Source: Sandaracinus amylolyticus (GTDB lineage Bacteria > Myxococcota_A > Polyangia > Polyangiales > Sandaracinaceae). Taken from it: DNA of 64,000 nucleotides. The notes under the pieces were generated by a model. That model was not told the DNA's origin. It searched no databases and saw nothing but the letters and a program-made list of their open reading frames with translations. The stretch covers positions 1,054,001 through 1,118,000 of the forward strand of contig NZ_CP011125.1 of NCBI RefSeq assembly GCF_000737325.1. The letters are read 5' to 3'. This document shows, one piece after another, positions 40,283 to 49,444 of the stretch (positions are counted from its first letter, which is position 1; each line of letters starts with the position of its first letter). The position numbers were made by a program, and so were the translations under genes.

Positions 40283-41167
40283 ATGACCCGCCGCCGCCTC
40301 TGGTCGATCCTCGGGAACTCGCAGCGCCTCGACGGAGGCGCGATGTTCGGCAACGCACCGCGCCCGGTGTGGGAGCGCTGGATCGCGCCGGACGAACGGC
40401 ATCGCATCCCGCTCGCGTGCCGCGCGATGTTGATCGAGGAGACGCACGACGACGGAACGGTGCGGCGCGTGCTGTTCGAGACCGGGATCGGCGCGTTCTT
40501 CGCGCCCAAGCTGCGGGATCGCTACGGCGTGGTCGAGAGCGAGCACGTGCTCCTCGCGAGCCTCGCGCGCGCGGGCACCACGCACGAGCAGATCGACGTC
40601 GTCGTGCTCTCGCACCTGCACTTCGATCACGCGGGCGGTCTCCTCGCCGCGTACGAAGAGGGCGCGGCCCCGCGCCTGCTCTTCCCGAACGCGACGTTCG
40701 TCGTCGGTCACGAGGCCTGGGAGCGCGCGAAGCACCCGCATCCGCGCGATCGCGCGTCGTTCGTGCCCGAGCTGATCGCGCTGCTCGAGCAGAGCGGGCG
40801 CCTCGAGATCGCGTCCGGCGATCGCTCGCGCGCGCTCGGGCCGGACTACGTGCTCCATCGCTCCGAGGGGCACACGCCGGGGCTCGTGCTCGCCGAGGTG
40901 CCGAGCGACGCCGGTCCGATCGTGTTCGCGGCCGATCTGATCCCGGGTCGCCCCTGGGTGCACCTGCCGATCACGATGGGCTACGACCGCTGGCCCGAGA
41001 AGCTGATCGACGAGAAGGAGTCGCTGCTGCGCGATCTCGTCGCGCGGGGAGGGCGGCTCTTCTTCACGCACGATCCCGAGACCGCGATGGGCCGCGTGAC
41101 GCGCGATGACGCGGGGCGCTACGGCGTCGGCGAGATCTGGACCGAGCCGAGCGCGCTTCCGATCTGA
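40283..41167 (+). CDS. Metallo-beta-lactamase-fold hydrolase
   Basis: The 294-residue protein has the MBL signature: [10 protein letters not shown] (HxHxDH), a metal-binding His in SEGHTPG, Asp in FAADLIPG, and His in [11 protein letters not shown] at the end. The N-terminal part starts [19 protein letters not shown], a pattern of lactonase- and organophosphorus-hydrolase-like MBL enzymes. The substrate is not clear. It diverges from the terpene-synthase gene with 220 bases between, which hold no gene I can support. It converges on the metalloprotease gene eight bases downstream. Confidence 0.9.
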   Translation: MTRRRLWSILGNSQRLDGGAMFGNAPRPVWERWIAPDERHRIPLACRAMLIEETHDDGTVRRVLFETGIGAFFAPKLRDRYGVVESEHVLLASLARAGTTHEQIDVVVLSHLHFDHAGGLLAAYEEGAAPRLLFPNATFVVGHEAWERAKHPHPRDRASFVPELIALLEQSGRLEIASGDRSRALGPDYVLHRSEGHTPGLVLAEVPSDAGPIVFAADLIPGRPWVHLPITMGYDRWPEKLIDEKESLLRDLVARGGRLFFTHDPETAMGRVTRDDAGRYGVGEIWTEPSALPI

Positions 41168-41174
41168 GTCGGGC

Positions 41175-42068
41175 TCACTTCCGTCGGCGCGCCGCGACGA
41201 GCGTCGCGACCACCACGATCAGCGCCATCGCGCCGCCCGCGCTGCCGCCCGGCAGCCCGGGGACGCTGCAGTTGCAGCCCTCTTCACGCTGGCAGTCGAG
41301 CCCGAGCCCGCCGCGCGGCGCCGGGTCGCACTGCTCGGGCAGCGCGCCCGGCGGATAGATCGAGCAGAGCCCGGTGACGTCGTCGGGCTGCAGATCGCGC
41401 TTCAGCGTCTCGGCGGGCTCGGCCGACGCCCACATCGTCGCGAGCGCGTCGTCGGGCGTGTGCGCGAGGCCGAAGTAGTGCCCCATCTCGTGCGTGATGA
41501 CGTTCGGGAGGTCGACCTCGCCGTCGGCGCAGCCCTCCGCGGGGCACACGACGAAGGGGCCGCGCTCCTCGTTGATCTCCATGTCGGCGTCCCAGATCTC
41601 GCCGCTCTGCGGGTCGTGCCACACGAGCGTGACCGCGAACGCACGCGCGTCGTGCATGCGCTCGGTGACCCAGCCGTCCTGCACGAAGATCACCGAGTGC
41701 ACGTTGCGATCGCCGGTGAAGTGCGACGCGCGCTCGCACGCGTTCATCTCGGCGAGCACCTCGACGTGGAGCCCGGTCGGCTGGCCGTCGCAGCGCACGC
41801 CTTCCCACGTCGCGATCGCGCCGCGCAGCACGTCTGCGACCTGGTCGGGCGAGAGCGTCGAGCTCCCGAACGTGCTCAGCGACATCGACGTGCAGCGCTG
41901 CCGCCACGCGAGCGGGAACGAGTCCGGTGGGGTCGCGACGACGCACGTCTCACCGGGCCCGGGGCGACGTCCGCCGGTCGTCATCTGACACCACGCGCTC
42001 GCCTCCGCGGGGACGAGCGCGAGCGTCGCGAGCAGCGCGGATGCGAGGACGCTCTCAGTCCGCACCAT
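41175..42068 (-). CDS. Surface metalloprotease with MYXO-CTERM-like tail
   Basis: The 297-residue protein has a signal peptide (about 1-25). The catalytic domain carries the metzincin motif HEMGHYFGLAH at 193-203, the HExxHxxGxxH zinc site. Several cysteines are present, among them C27, C42, C59, C93 and C111. The end has a Cys-rich region (CQREEGCNC), a Gly-rich turn, a hydrophobic helix (GGAMALIVVVATLVA) and ARRRK, matching MYXO-CTERM sorting tails. It is thus likely anchored to the surface by a myxosortase-type system. It overlaps the previous gene by 14 bases. The substrate is unknown. Confidence 0.88.
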   Translation of the reverse strand: MVRTESVLASALLATLALVPAEASAWCQMTTGGRRPGPGETCVVATPPDSFPLAWRQRCTSMSLSTFGSSTLSPDQVADVLRGAIATWEGVRCDGQPTGLHVEVLAEMNACERASHFTGDRNVHSVIFVQDGWVTERMHDARAFAVTLVWHDPQSGEIWDADMEINEERGPFVVCPAEGCADGEVDLPNVITHEMGHYFGLAHTPDDALATMWASAEPAETLKRDLQPDDVTGLCSIYPPGALPEQCDPAPRGGLGLDCQREEGCNCSVPGLPGGSAGGAMALIVVVATLVAARRRK

Positions 42069-42663
42069 GGATCTCCGCGACGAGGTCGCGCACGCGCGCG
42101 AGCAGCGCGTCGACCGGCTCCGGCGCCATCAGCGCGCCCGGCGCCGCACGCAGCCGACCATCGCTGCCGCGCTGCACGAGCGCGAGCCCCTCGCCGCCCG
42201 GCATCACCATCTCGATCCCGCTCTCGCGCGAGATCGGCAGCACGCCCTGCGACATCCCGATCGGGCGCAGCACGTGATCGGCCGCGACGAGCCGCGCGAA
42301 GAGCACGACGCGCTCGCCCTCGACGAAGCTCGGCTCGCCCTCGATGCGCAGGCCCACGTCGCCGATCACGCCGCCGAGCCGCCGCACCACGATCGTGGTC
42401 CCTTCGCGCGCGGCACCGTGCATGCGCTCGTCGACCCGGATCGTCACGTCGGTGACGATGCGATCGAGGTGGTCGTAGCGCGCGTCCTGGGAGACGACGG
42501 TGCCGACCACGACGTGATCCGCGTCGTGCACGAGCGCGCGGAGGTCCATCGCCTCGGTCGAGGTCGCGTGCGCCACGCCCGCCGCGGAGAGCGACGACGC
42601 GACGAGGGCGATCACCACGGCGAGCGATCGCGGGTGAAGAAAGGAGCGCACACGAGCTTCCAT
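42055..42663 (-). CDS. Secreted protein upstream of the metalloprotease
   Basis: The 202-residue protein has a signal peptide (about 12-33, SLAVVIALVASSLSAAGVAHA). A domain rich in beta strands follows: LVHDADHVVVGTVVSQDARY, IVTDVTIRVDERMHG and VVRRLGGVIGDVGLRIEGE. These are typical of the small periplasmic domains fused to or paired with MYXO-CTERM proteases in myxobacteria. No cysteines are visible. Its stop lies inside the following protease gene (14-base overlap), so both are cotranscribed. It may be an inhibitor or chaperone of the protease, which is inference. Confidence 0.75.
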   Translation of the reverse strand: MEARVRSFLHPRSLAVVIALVASSLSAAGVAHATSTEAMDLRALVHDADHVVVGTVVSQDARYDHLDRIVTDVTIRVDERMHGAAREGTTIVVRRLGGVIGDVGLRIEGEPSFVEGERVVLFARLVAADHVLRPIGMSQGVLPISRESGIEMVMPGGEGLALVQRGSDGRLRAAPGALMAPEPVDALLARVRDLVAEIHGAD

Positions 42664-42848
42664 GTTCCCCGAGCATGCGGACCGCGAGGGCCCGCCGCAA
42701 TCAGCACTGCTCCAGCGGGAGGGCTCGCCGGCGCAGGGCCCGCACGGCAGCGCCCGGAGCGGCCGAGCCGATGTTGGACACGCTCTCACCGGCGCGCGAC
42801 GTGCGCGCCTGCATGCGTCGCCGGTCCTCGCGCCCGATTCCGAGCGCA

Positions 42849-43313
42849 TCAGGTCGACGCTTCGGCAGCGCGCGGCGGCTCACGTCGGTCGCTCGCGAGC
42901 ACGATCGGCAGGCACGCGAGCGCGAGGATCACGTTGCGCGTCACCGTCGCGCCGCTGACGCGCGCTTCCATCGCGCTGCCGAAGCAGCCGCAGTCGAGAT
43001 CGATGCCGCGCGCGAGCGCCTGCACCATGCCGAGCGCGAACACGACGAGCATGCCCATCGCGATCAGCGCCGCGCCCGCGGCGTGCACGCCGCTGACGAG
43101 CGCGGCCGCGACGACGAGCTCGATCACCGGCAGCGCGACCGCGACCGGTCCGACCAGCGCGGCCGGGAGCACGTGGTAGTTGTCGACGTCGCGCGCGAAC
43201 GACGCGGGGTCCATCAGCTTCGGGATCGCGGCGCTCACGAACACGGCGGCGATCGCGAGCCGCAGCACGACGACCGCGACGCGGCGGGTGCGAGGCGAGA
43301 GGCGCGCGATCAC
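42849..43313 (-). CDS. MauE/DoxX-like membrane protein
   Basis: The 154-residue protein has four membrane helices. The family features are RLAIAAVFVSAAIPKLMDP, a YHVLP motif after FARDVDN, and a Cys pair in LDCGCFGSA, as in MauE/DoxX-type thiol-handling proteins. Start GTG 43313 overlaps the stop of the rhodanese gene (GTGA). MauE proteins help disulfide or quinone-linked maturation of periplasmic enzymes. Pairing with a rhodanese suggests sulfur or thiol redox chemistry; the partner enzyme is not in the window. Confidence 0.8.
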   Translation of the reverse strand: MIARLSPRTRRVAVVVLRLAIAAVFVSAAIPKLMDPASFARDVDNYHVLPAALVGPVAVALPVIELVVAAALVSGVHAAGAALIAMGMLVVFALGMVQALARGIDLDCGCFGSAMEARVSGATVTRNVILALACLPIVLASDRREPPRAAEAST

Positions 43314-43969
43314 GGGCACACCCGGCACGGTCCGGCCTCCGCGGCATATCCGTTCTCGAGCCAGCCCGGCATGCCGCCGCGCAGCACGCGCACGTCGGGG
43401 AGCCCGGCCTCCGCGAGCAACCCCGCGAGGCGCTTGCTGCTCGCGCAGTCGCCGCTGGTGTCGCAGTACGTGATCACCACGCGCGATCCGCGGACGAGCG
43501 ACGTCGCGCGCTCGTCGATCGCGCCCGTCTCCATCGGCACGTTGAGCGCGCCCGCGACGTGGCCCGCCTCGTACGCGTCGCGCGAGCGTGCATCGACGAA
43601 CGTCACCGCGACGTCCTCCACCATGCCGTGCGCCTCGGCCTGCTCGATCCAGCGCACCTCGGGCCGCGCTTCGACCGGCGCGGCGCACGACGCGGGCGCC
43701 TCGGCGCGCATCCCTTCGACGTCGGGCACGCCGCGCAGGACGCCGATCGCCGCGCCGAGCAGCGCGCCGACGAGCAGCACGCGCCCCGCCTCGATCGCGA
43801 CCCGCGTCGCGCGACCCGTCGATCGCGCTGCGGCACCGGTGGCGAGGTCGCGCTGGAGAGGCGCCTCCGGGCCAGCTGCATCGTGGGCGGGAACGTCGGG
43901 CGAGGGCACTGCTTCTCTGTTGATCGCCGCGCGGAGGAGCTCGCTTCGCAGCGAGCGAGCCCCCGACAT
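43310..43969 (-). CDS. Membrane-anchored rhodanese-like protein
   Basis: The 219-residue protein has an N-terminal membrane helix (about 58-80, VLLVGALLGAAIGVL), then a rhodanese domain (about 105-215). Visible motifs are VTFVDARSRDAYEAGHVAGA, VITYCDTSGDCASSKRLAGLL with the active-site Cys in TYC, and LRGGMPGWLENG. It ends CRVCP, a possible redox Cys pair. Rhodaneses transfer sulfane sulfur. The downstream MauE-like gene overlaps, and the N-terminal position of the anchor puts the domain in the periplasm. Start ATG 43969. Confidence 0.82.
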   Translation of the reverse strand: MSGARSLRSELLRAAINREAVPSPDVPAHDAAGPEAPLQRDLATGAAARSTGRATRVAIEAGRVLLVGALLGAAIGVLRGVPDVEGMRAEAPASCAAPVEARPEVRWIEQAEAHGMVEDVAVTFVDARSRDAYEAGHVAGALNVPMETGAIDERATSLVRGSRVVITYCDTSGDCASSKRLAGLLAEAGLPDVRVLRGGMPGWLENGYAAEAGPCRVCP

Positions 43970-44107
43970 GTAGCAGCGGTCGATGCTCGGGGCGAGGCTT
44001 GCGACCGCGATCGCGCCCAGGCATGGTCGGGCCCTCCGATGCGCGCCTCGATCGACGTCTGCGGCTGCTTCCCGACCGGCAAACACTATCCAGGCATCGC
44101 CGAGCGC

Positions 44108-44788
44108 ATGGCGCGCCTGACGACGCGCGTGCGCGGCATGGCCGAGGGCTTCGAGCCCGCGACCGTGTGGGCCGCGGCGCGCTTCGCGGTGCTCGACTTC
44201 GAGACGACGGGCCTCGATCCCGAGGTCGATCGCGTGATCGAGATCGGCGTCGCGTGCTTCGAGGGCGGCGAGCTCGTCGAGACGCGCAACTGGCTGGTGA
44301 ACCCGGGCATGCCGATCGGCGAGGAGAGCAAGGCGATCACCGGCATCACCGACGAGATGGTCGCGGACGCGCCGAGCTTCGGGGGCGTCTGGGACGAGGT
44401 CCGCGTGGTGCTGACCGGGCGCATCCCGGTCGCGTACAACCACGCGTTCGACAGCAAGTTCCTGTGGGCCGAGTGTCGTCGCCTCGGTCTTCCGCCGCGC
44501 GGCTCCGAGCTGCCGCCCGCGGCCTGCGACGACGGCGTGTGGATCGATCCGCTCGTCTGGGCCCGCGAGATCCAGAAGGACGAGAAGGGCCACAAGCTCG
44601 GCGACGTGTGCGCGCGCCTCGGCGTGTCGCTCGAGACCGCGCACCGCGCGAACCACGACGCGGAAGCGGCGGGGCGCGTGCTGCTCGCGCTCGCCGCGAA
44701 GATGCCCGAGCGCTACGGCGACCTGCTGCGCGTGCAGCAGCGCTACGCGGCGACGCAGGACGTCGAGATCACCTGGCGCCGGCGCTGA
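44108..44788 (+). CDS. DnaQ-like 3'-5' exonuclease (DEDDh)
   Basis: The 226-residue protein is an epsilon-type exonuclease: Exo I FAVLDFETTGLDP (D30, E32), Exo II AYNHAFDSKF with Asp, Exo III HRANHDAEAAGRV with the HxxxxD. It is close to the PolC/DnaQ proofreading family or to RNase T-like exonucleases. The C-terminus is a short extension with no UvrC or helicase domain. It has no operon partner (the rhodanese is divergent, 138 bases away). A role in DNA repair or RNA turnover is likely, but the substrate cannot be decided. Confidence 0.88.
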   Translation: MARLTTRVRGMAEGFEPATVWAAARFAVLDFETTGLDPEVDRVIEIGVACFEGGELVETRNWLVNPGMPIGEESKAITGITDEMVADAPSFGGVWDEVRVVLTGRIPVAYNHAFDSKFLWAECRRLGLPPRGSELPPAACDDGVWIDPLVWAREIQKDEKGHKLGDVCARLGVSLETAHRANHDAEAAGRVLLALAAKMPERYGDLLRVQQRYAATQDVEITWRRR

Positions 44789-44864
44789 CCGCGGTTCCGA
44801 GACGCATCCACACCGACTATCCTCGTCCCGCGCGCGAGAGGCGCTCGGCGCGAGGGGGACGTGG

Positions 44865-45617
44865 ATGCGACTGGGATTCGCAGCGATCGTGATCATCGGC
44901 ATCGGGCTGGTCGCCGCCGCGCCACGCGCGCGGGCTCAGGAGGACGATGCCGCGCGCGCGCACTTCGAGGCGGGACGTCTGCACTTCGATCGCGGCGCGT
45001 ACGAAGCCGCGCAGCAGGAGTTCGAGGCCGCGTACGAGCTGAGCGGGCGGCCCGCGCTGCTCTACAACCTCTATCTCACGGCCGAGCGTCTCGGTGACTT
45101 CGACACCGCGATCGCGCACCTCGAGCGCTTCCTCGCGGAGGGCTCGCCCTCGGACGAGCAGCGCGCGCAGCTCGAGCCGCGGCTCGACAACCTGAGGACG
45201 CGACGCGATCGTGCGCGCGCCGGGATGGAGCCCGAGCCCGAGCCCGACCCGGCGACACCGCCTCCCGCGCCCGCGCGGCGCGAGGGCGATCTCGTCCCTG
45301 CGCTGGTCGCGTTCGGGGTGGCCGGTGCCGCGCTCGTGTCCTTCGCGATCACCGGCGGGCTCGCGCTCGCCGAGGACGACTCGCTCTCGAGCGGATGCGG
45401 CGCGACGGATCGATGCACCGACGACGAGGTGTCGACGCTCTCGGCGCTCGTCGTCGCGGCGGACGTCAGCTGGATCACCGCGGCGGTCGCGGCGACCGCG
45501 GGCGTGGTGCTGCTCGTGACGCTGGGGCTTCCCTCCGGCGACTCGGAGCGCGTGTCGCTCGCGCCGTTCTTCACGCCGGACGGCAGCGGCGGCGTCGTCG
45601 TGATGGGGAGGCTCTGA
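44865..45617 (+). CDS. Secreted TPR protein with C-terminal membrane helices (2)
   Basis: The 250-residue protein has a signal peptide (about 1-24, ending RARA), TPR-like helices (ARAHFEAGRLHFDRGAYEAA, ALLYNLYLTAERLGDFDTA) and an EPEPEPDPATPPPAP linker. Two hydrophobic segments follow (about 147-165 and 195-225). The architecture matches the protein at 21656-22405, though the two share little exact sequence. A Cys pair (SGCGATDRC) is between the helices. Its stop overlaps the lipoprotein gene downstream (TGATG), so both form an operon. Confidence 0.75.
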   Translation: MRLGFAAIVIIGIGLVAAAPRARAQEDDAARAHFEAGRLHFDRGAYEAAQQEFEAAYELSGRPALLYNLYLTAERLGDFDTAIAHLERFLAEGSPSDEQRAQLEPRLDNLRTRRDRARAGMEPEPEPDPATPPPAPARREGDLVPALVAFGVAGAALVSFAITGGLALAEDDSLSSGCGATDRCTDDEVSTLSALVVAADVSWITAAVAATAGVVLLVTLGLPSGDSERVSLAPFFTPDGSGGVVVMGRL

Positions 45618-46660
45618 TGTCGCGCTTCGGATCGATCACGCTCGTCGCATGCGCGCTCGTCGGATCGGGTCTGGTCGCGGGCTGCACGATCGCGCTCGAC
45701 CCCGGTCGACACCAAGGCGCGGTCGACGACGACGACGGAGGCTCGCAGTCCGACGGCGGCGGGAGCGACGGCGGCGGGCACGACGACGCGCAGGTCGACG
45801 GAGACGGCGGCGGTGGGTGCGCGGGCGGCGGTGTGTGCGAGCCGGCGGCGCCGCTCGGCTGGAACGGTCCGATCGTGCTCGTCAGCGGCGCCGGCGACGT
45901 CGATCCCCCCGCGTGCCCGGCATCGGCGCCTTCGACCGCGTTCACCGGCAAGAGCGAGCCGAGCGCGTCGCCCGCGACGTGCGGGTGCGAGTGCACGCCG
46001 CCCTCGGCGGCCGCGATGAGCTGCGGCGTCGGCACGATCACGACGACCGGCAACGCGATGTGCATCACGATCCCGACGAACCACGCGACGATCTCGGACG
46101 GCGAGTGTCGAAGCATTCCGGCGCTTCCGAGCGGCGGCCGCTGGTCGGTCACGTCGCCTGCGTTCTCGTCGAGCATGGGATGCACGCCCGCGCCGTCGGT
46201 CGACGTGCCGCCGATCACGTGGGAGGCGTCGCACCGCGGGTGCGGCTTCGGCTCGCCGGTGTCGTGCGGGGACGCGCGCGCGTGCGCGCCGGAGCGCGCC
46301 GAAGGCGAGCGGCTCTGCGTGTGGGCGGAGGGTGAAGCAGCGTGCCCCGCGGCGTTCTCGGAGCAGGTGATCACGGCCGACGGGGCGGACGACGAGCGTG
46401 GATGCTCCGAGTGCACGTGCGGGTCGATCACGGGCTCGTGCGGCGGGCACGTCGACATCATCAGCGAGTGCCCCGCGGGCCCGACGACGATCGCCTACGC
46501 GCGCATCGGCGTCGCGTCGTGCACGCCCGCGAGCGCGATCGGCGGCACGCGCGCGCTCGCGAGCTTCACGCCGACCGGCAGCTGTCCTCCGAGCGCGACG
46601 ACGCCGACCGGGACCGCGACGCCGACGGGCGTGCGCACGGTGTGCTGCGTGCCGGAGTGA
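45617..46660 (+). CDS. Cys-rich lipoprotein
   Basis: The 347-residue protein has a signal peptide ending in the lipobox LVAGC. A Gly/Asp-rich linker follows (DDDDGGSQSDGGGSDGGG), then a domain with about 25 cysteines, for example CGCECTPPS, CGFGSPVSCGDARAC and CSECTCGSITGSCGG, closing with CCVPE. Such a density suggests many disulfides. It follows the TPR gene with overlapping start (TGATG). The family is unknown; it is probably an outer-membrane or surface protein, as with other Cys-rich myxobacterial lipoproteins. It converges on the FHA activator with a palindrome at the junction. Confidence 0.78.
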   Translation: MSRFGSITLVACALVGSGLVAGCTIALDPGRHQGAVDDDDGGSQSDGGGSDGGGHDDAQVDGDGGGGCAGGGVCEPAAPLGWNGPIVLVSGAGDVDPPACPASAPSTAFTGKSEPSASPATCGCECTPPSAAAMSCGVGTITTTGNAMCITIPTNHATISDGECRSIPALPSGGRWSVTSPAFSSSMGCTPAPSVDVPPITWEASHRGCGFGSPVSCGDARACAPERAEGERLCVWAEGEAACPAAFSEQVITADGADDERGCSECTCGSITGSCGGHVDIISECPAGPTTIAYARIGVASCTPASAIGGTRALASFTPTGSCPPSATTPTGTATPTGVRTVCCVPE

Positions 46661-46668
46661 GCGCGCGA

Positions 46669-46690
46669 GATCGTTGGAGCTCCAACGATC
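46669..46690. terminator. 22-bp perfect palindrome at a convergent junction
   Basis: GATCGTTGGAGC is followed by TCCAACGATC, giving ten-bp arms around GC (46669-46690). It sits between the stop of the Cys-rich lipoprotein (46660) and the stop of the FHA activator (46689). A bidirectional terminator is the simplest reading. A protein-binding site is the alternative. Confidence 0.6.
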
Positions 46691-48002
46691 ATCCGAGGCC
46701 GTGGCGGCGCAGGAGCTCGATGAGGTACGAGCGGTCCATGCTCGCCTCGCGCGCCGCCGCGCGCACGCTCTCGGTGCGCTCGAGCAGCGCCTCGAGGTAG
46801 CGGCGCTCGAACGCGTCGACGACCTCGCGGCGCGCCTCCTTGTACGGCCGTCGGAGGAGCGCGTCGGGGATCGCGGTCGCCCCCGGCGCGCTCGGAGGTG
46901 CGTCGTCGTCGTCGTCCGGCGGAGGTCGGCCGAGCGCGAGCGTCGCGAGCACCGTGTTGCGGAGCTCGCGCACGTTGCCGGGCCAGGGACGGCGCTTGAG
47001 CTCGTCGATGCTCGCCGGCGGGAAGAGCGCGTCGATCGGGCCCTCGTACCCGGCCTCCTCGAGGAAGTGCGCGATGAGCGTCGGGACGTCGGACGCGCGC
47101 TCGCGCAGCGGCGGGACCAGGACGCGCACGATCGCGAGCCGGTAGAAGAGATCGAGACGGAACCGGTTCGCGTTCACCTCGGCGCGCAGATCGCGGTGCG
47201 TCGCGCACACGACGCGCAGGTCGATCGGGATGTCCTGGGTGCCGCCGACGCGGCGGATGCGACGTCGCTCGAGCGCGCCGAGCAGCGACGCCTGCAGCTC
47301 GGGCGAGAGCTCCGCGACCTCGTCGAGGAACACCGTCCCGCCGTTCGCGCGCTCGAACGCGCCCACGTGGCGGCGATCGGCGCCGGTGAACGCGCCGCGC
47401 TCGTGCCCGAAGAGCTCCGACGCGAACAGCGTCGGGGAGATCGCGCCGCAGTCGACGGTGACGAACGGCTGCTCGCGACGCGGGCCGCTGTCGTGGATCG
47501 CACGCGCGACGAGCTCCTTGCCGGTGCCCGACTCGCCGCGCACGTACACGCTCACGTTCGTCGGCGCGAGCGACGCGATGGTCGCGGCGAGGCGGCGGAG
47601 CGGCTCGGATCGACCGTAGAGCCCGGCGATCGGCGGCGCGTCGTCGTCGACGATCCACGCGCCGTCCTCGACGCGAAGCTGCGTGCCGCCGAGCGTGATC
47701 GTCGTGCCCGCGGCGATCTCGGCGCGGCTCTGGCGCAGCAGCACCGGACCGACGCGCGTGCCGTTGGTCGATCCGAGGTCGACGATCTCGATGCGCCCGC
47801 CGCTGCTGCGGAGCTCGAGATGGAAGCGCGACACGGTGGGATCTTCGAGCACCAGGTCGTTGCCGCTCGCCGATCCGATCGTGAGCACGTCGCGCTCGGA
47901 GACCACGCTGCGTCCCGCGAGCGGGCCCGCGGTGACGGTGATCGAGAGCGTCTGCACCGGGAGCCCGTAGGAGAGCAGCGGGACGGTGTCGGGCACAGTC
48001 AT
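46689..48002 (-). CDS. FHA-domain sigma-54 enhancer-binding protein (2)
   Basis: The 437-residue protein has an FHA domain (about 25-110) with SRFH and STNGT intact but GS in place of GR at the first binding motif. The AAA+ domain has GESGTGKE (156-163), GAFTGA (203-208), and GGTVFLDE. The C-terminal helix-turn-helix is short (RAAAREASMDRSYLIELLRRHGLG), with Asp/Pro-rich linker before it. It is competent to open sigma-54 promoters. It is a weaker candidate than the protein at 16059 for control of the Tad genes, since it lies far from them. Start ATG 48002. Confidence 0.9.
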   Translation of the reverse strand: MTVPDTVPLLSYGLPVQTLSITVTAGPLAGRSVVSERDVLTIGSASGNDLVLEDPTVSRFHLELRSSGGRIEIVDLGSTNGTRVGPVLLRQSRAEIAAGTTITLGGTQLRVEDGAWIVDDDAPPIAGLYGRSEPLRRLAATIASLAPTNVSVYVRGESGTGKELVARAIHDSGPRREQPFVTVDCGAISPTLFASELFGHERGAFTGADRRHVGAFERANGGTVFLDEVAELSPELQASLLGALERRRIRRVGGTQDIPIDLRVVCATHRDLRAEVNANRFRLDLFYRLAIVRVLVPPLRERASDVPTLIAHFLEEAGYEGPIDALFPPASIDELKRRPWPGNVRELRNTVLATLALGRPPPDDDDDAPPSAPGATAIPDALLRRPYKEARREVVDAFERRYLEALLERTESVRAAAREASMDRSYLIELLRRHGLG

Positions 48003-48081
48003 CGAGTCCGGTCGACTCTACCATCGTCTCGCGGCGCGCCCCGGCGGGAGGATCCACCCGACCACCGGTCGGGCGCACCCT

Positions 48082-49290
48082 TCAGCCCGGCGGCGACCAG
48101 TCGCGCGGCTTCCACATCATCACCGGGCCGCTCACGGTGGTCGCGAGGATCATCACGTCGTACTCGGGCACGTACTGGAAGCGACCGAACACACCGTTCG
48201 TGTTCGGCGCGCCCGGTGTCGCACCGCTCGACGGCACCTCGGTGGTCCACGTCCAGTCGCTGCGCGAGAGATGGTAGAGCGTGCGCGTGTCGCCGACGCC
48301 CCACCCGGTGAAGCGATCGCGCCGCGCGTCGTAGGTGAAGCCCGGCCCCTGCATCGCCTCGAGCGCGGTGTCGCCCGCGGTCGTGATCGGCGTCGCGACG
48401 CCGGTGGCGACGACGACGCGAATCGGCGCGACGCGGTTGCCGGTGTAGACGAGCTCGCCGTGCGTCGTGTCGAGCGCGCCGGTGACCGCGCTCATCGTCG
48501 GACCGAACTGCTGCAGCCGCGTCGCCTCGGGCTCGCGCGGATCGAAGCGATCGACGTGCGCGAACCCCGCGGCGTGCTGCGCGTTCTGGAGCAGGAGGAT
48601 CGACTCGCTCGCGGGATCCCAGCGCGCGGTCCCGCCGAACGGATCGAGCACCTCGACCGGCACCGCGCGCCAACGCAGCGTGTCGAGGCTGAATTCCCAC
48701 GCCTGACGCAGCGGAGATCCGCCCGCGCCCATGCGGTACACGCTGTTCGTGGTCGGCGCGTAGACGAGGCAGTCGTAGGTGTGGATCGGGATCGGCGCGC
48801 CGTCGGGGAACACACCCGCGGTCGCTTCGGTCTCGAGGTACACGCTCGGATCGTTCACGCGCTCCCAGCGCGCAGCGTGGACGTCGAACGCGTACCACTC
48901 GTTGCCGTCGTAGTCGCGATGACCACCGCCGTTGACGTAGAGGCGATGGCGCTCGCGCGCGTACGTGCCGCCGCTCCACGCGTCCATGAGCCCCTGGAGG
49001 CCGGTTCGGAACCCGTCGGGCGTCGCGACCGAGCCGTAGTCGAACGCGACGTCGGCGAGGGTGTTCACGCCGATCGCGGTCCACTCGCCGGGCGTCGCGT
49101 CGACGATGTACGCGGGCACGTCGGTCGGGATCGGACCTCCGTCGGCGCGCGCTGCGTCATCGGTCGTGCGCGCGTCGAGCGGCTCGAGAGGCGCGTCGAT
49201 CGCGGGACCGGCATCGGGTGCGATGACATCGCTCGGCTCGCTGCACGCGATCGCCGCGAGCGACGTCAGGATCGAGAGGCATCGGCGCAT
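48082..49290 (-). CDS. Kelch-like/beta-propeller lipoprotein
   Basis: The 402-residue protein has a signal peptide with lipobox AIACSEP, an Asp/Pro/Ala linker, and a beta-propeller-like domain. Kelch-like elements include YVNGGGHRDYDGNEWYAFD, DCLVYAPTTNSVYRMGAGG, RWDPASESILLLQN and GRFQYVPEYDVMILA. The C-terminal part resembles that of the protein at 51783 (GPGFTYD... versus APGFVYD..., NGVFGRFQY versus GTFGRFAY), so the two are paralogues. It diverges from the kinase gene at 49445, with 154 bases between. The function is unknown; it may bind sugar or protein at the surface. Confidence 0.78.
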   Translation of the reverse strand: MRRCLSILTSLAAIACSEPSDVIAPDAGPAIDAPLEPLDARTTDDAARADGGPIPTDVPAYIVDATPGEWTAIGVNTLADVAFDYGSVATPDGFRTGLQGLMDAWSGGTYARERHRLYVNGGGHRDYDGNEWYAFDVHAARWERVNDPSVYLETEATAGVFPDGAPIPIHTYDCLVYAPTTNSVYRMGAGGSPLRQAWEFSLDTLRWRAVPVEVLDPFGGTARWDPASESILLLQNAQHAAGFAHVDRFDPREPEATRLQQFGPTMSAVTGALDTTHGELVYTGNRVAPIRVVVATGVATPITTAGDTALEAMQGPGFTYDARRDRFTGWGVGDTRTLYHLSRSDWTWTTEVPSSGATPGAPNTNGVFGRFQYVPEYDVMILATTVSGPVMMWKPRDWSPPG

Positions 49291-49444
49291 GCGCAGCGCG
49301 ATGGCAAGCGCCGAGCCGTGCGCGATCGCTGCGCCGCATCGCGACCGACGTGCGTGGTGGGGTCCACCCTGCCACGTGGTCGGGTGGAGCCGACGACCGC
49401 GCGCTTCGCTTCTCTCGCTCGGTGCGCTGTGGAATCATCGCGCG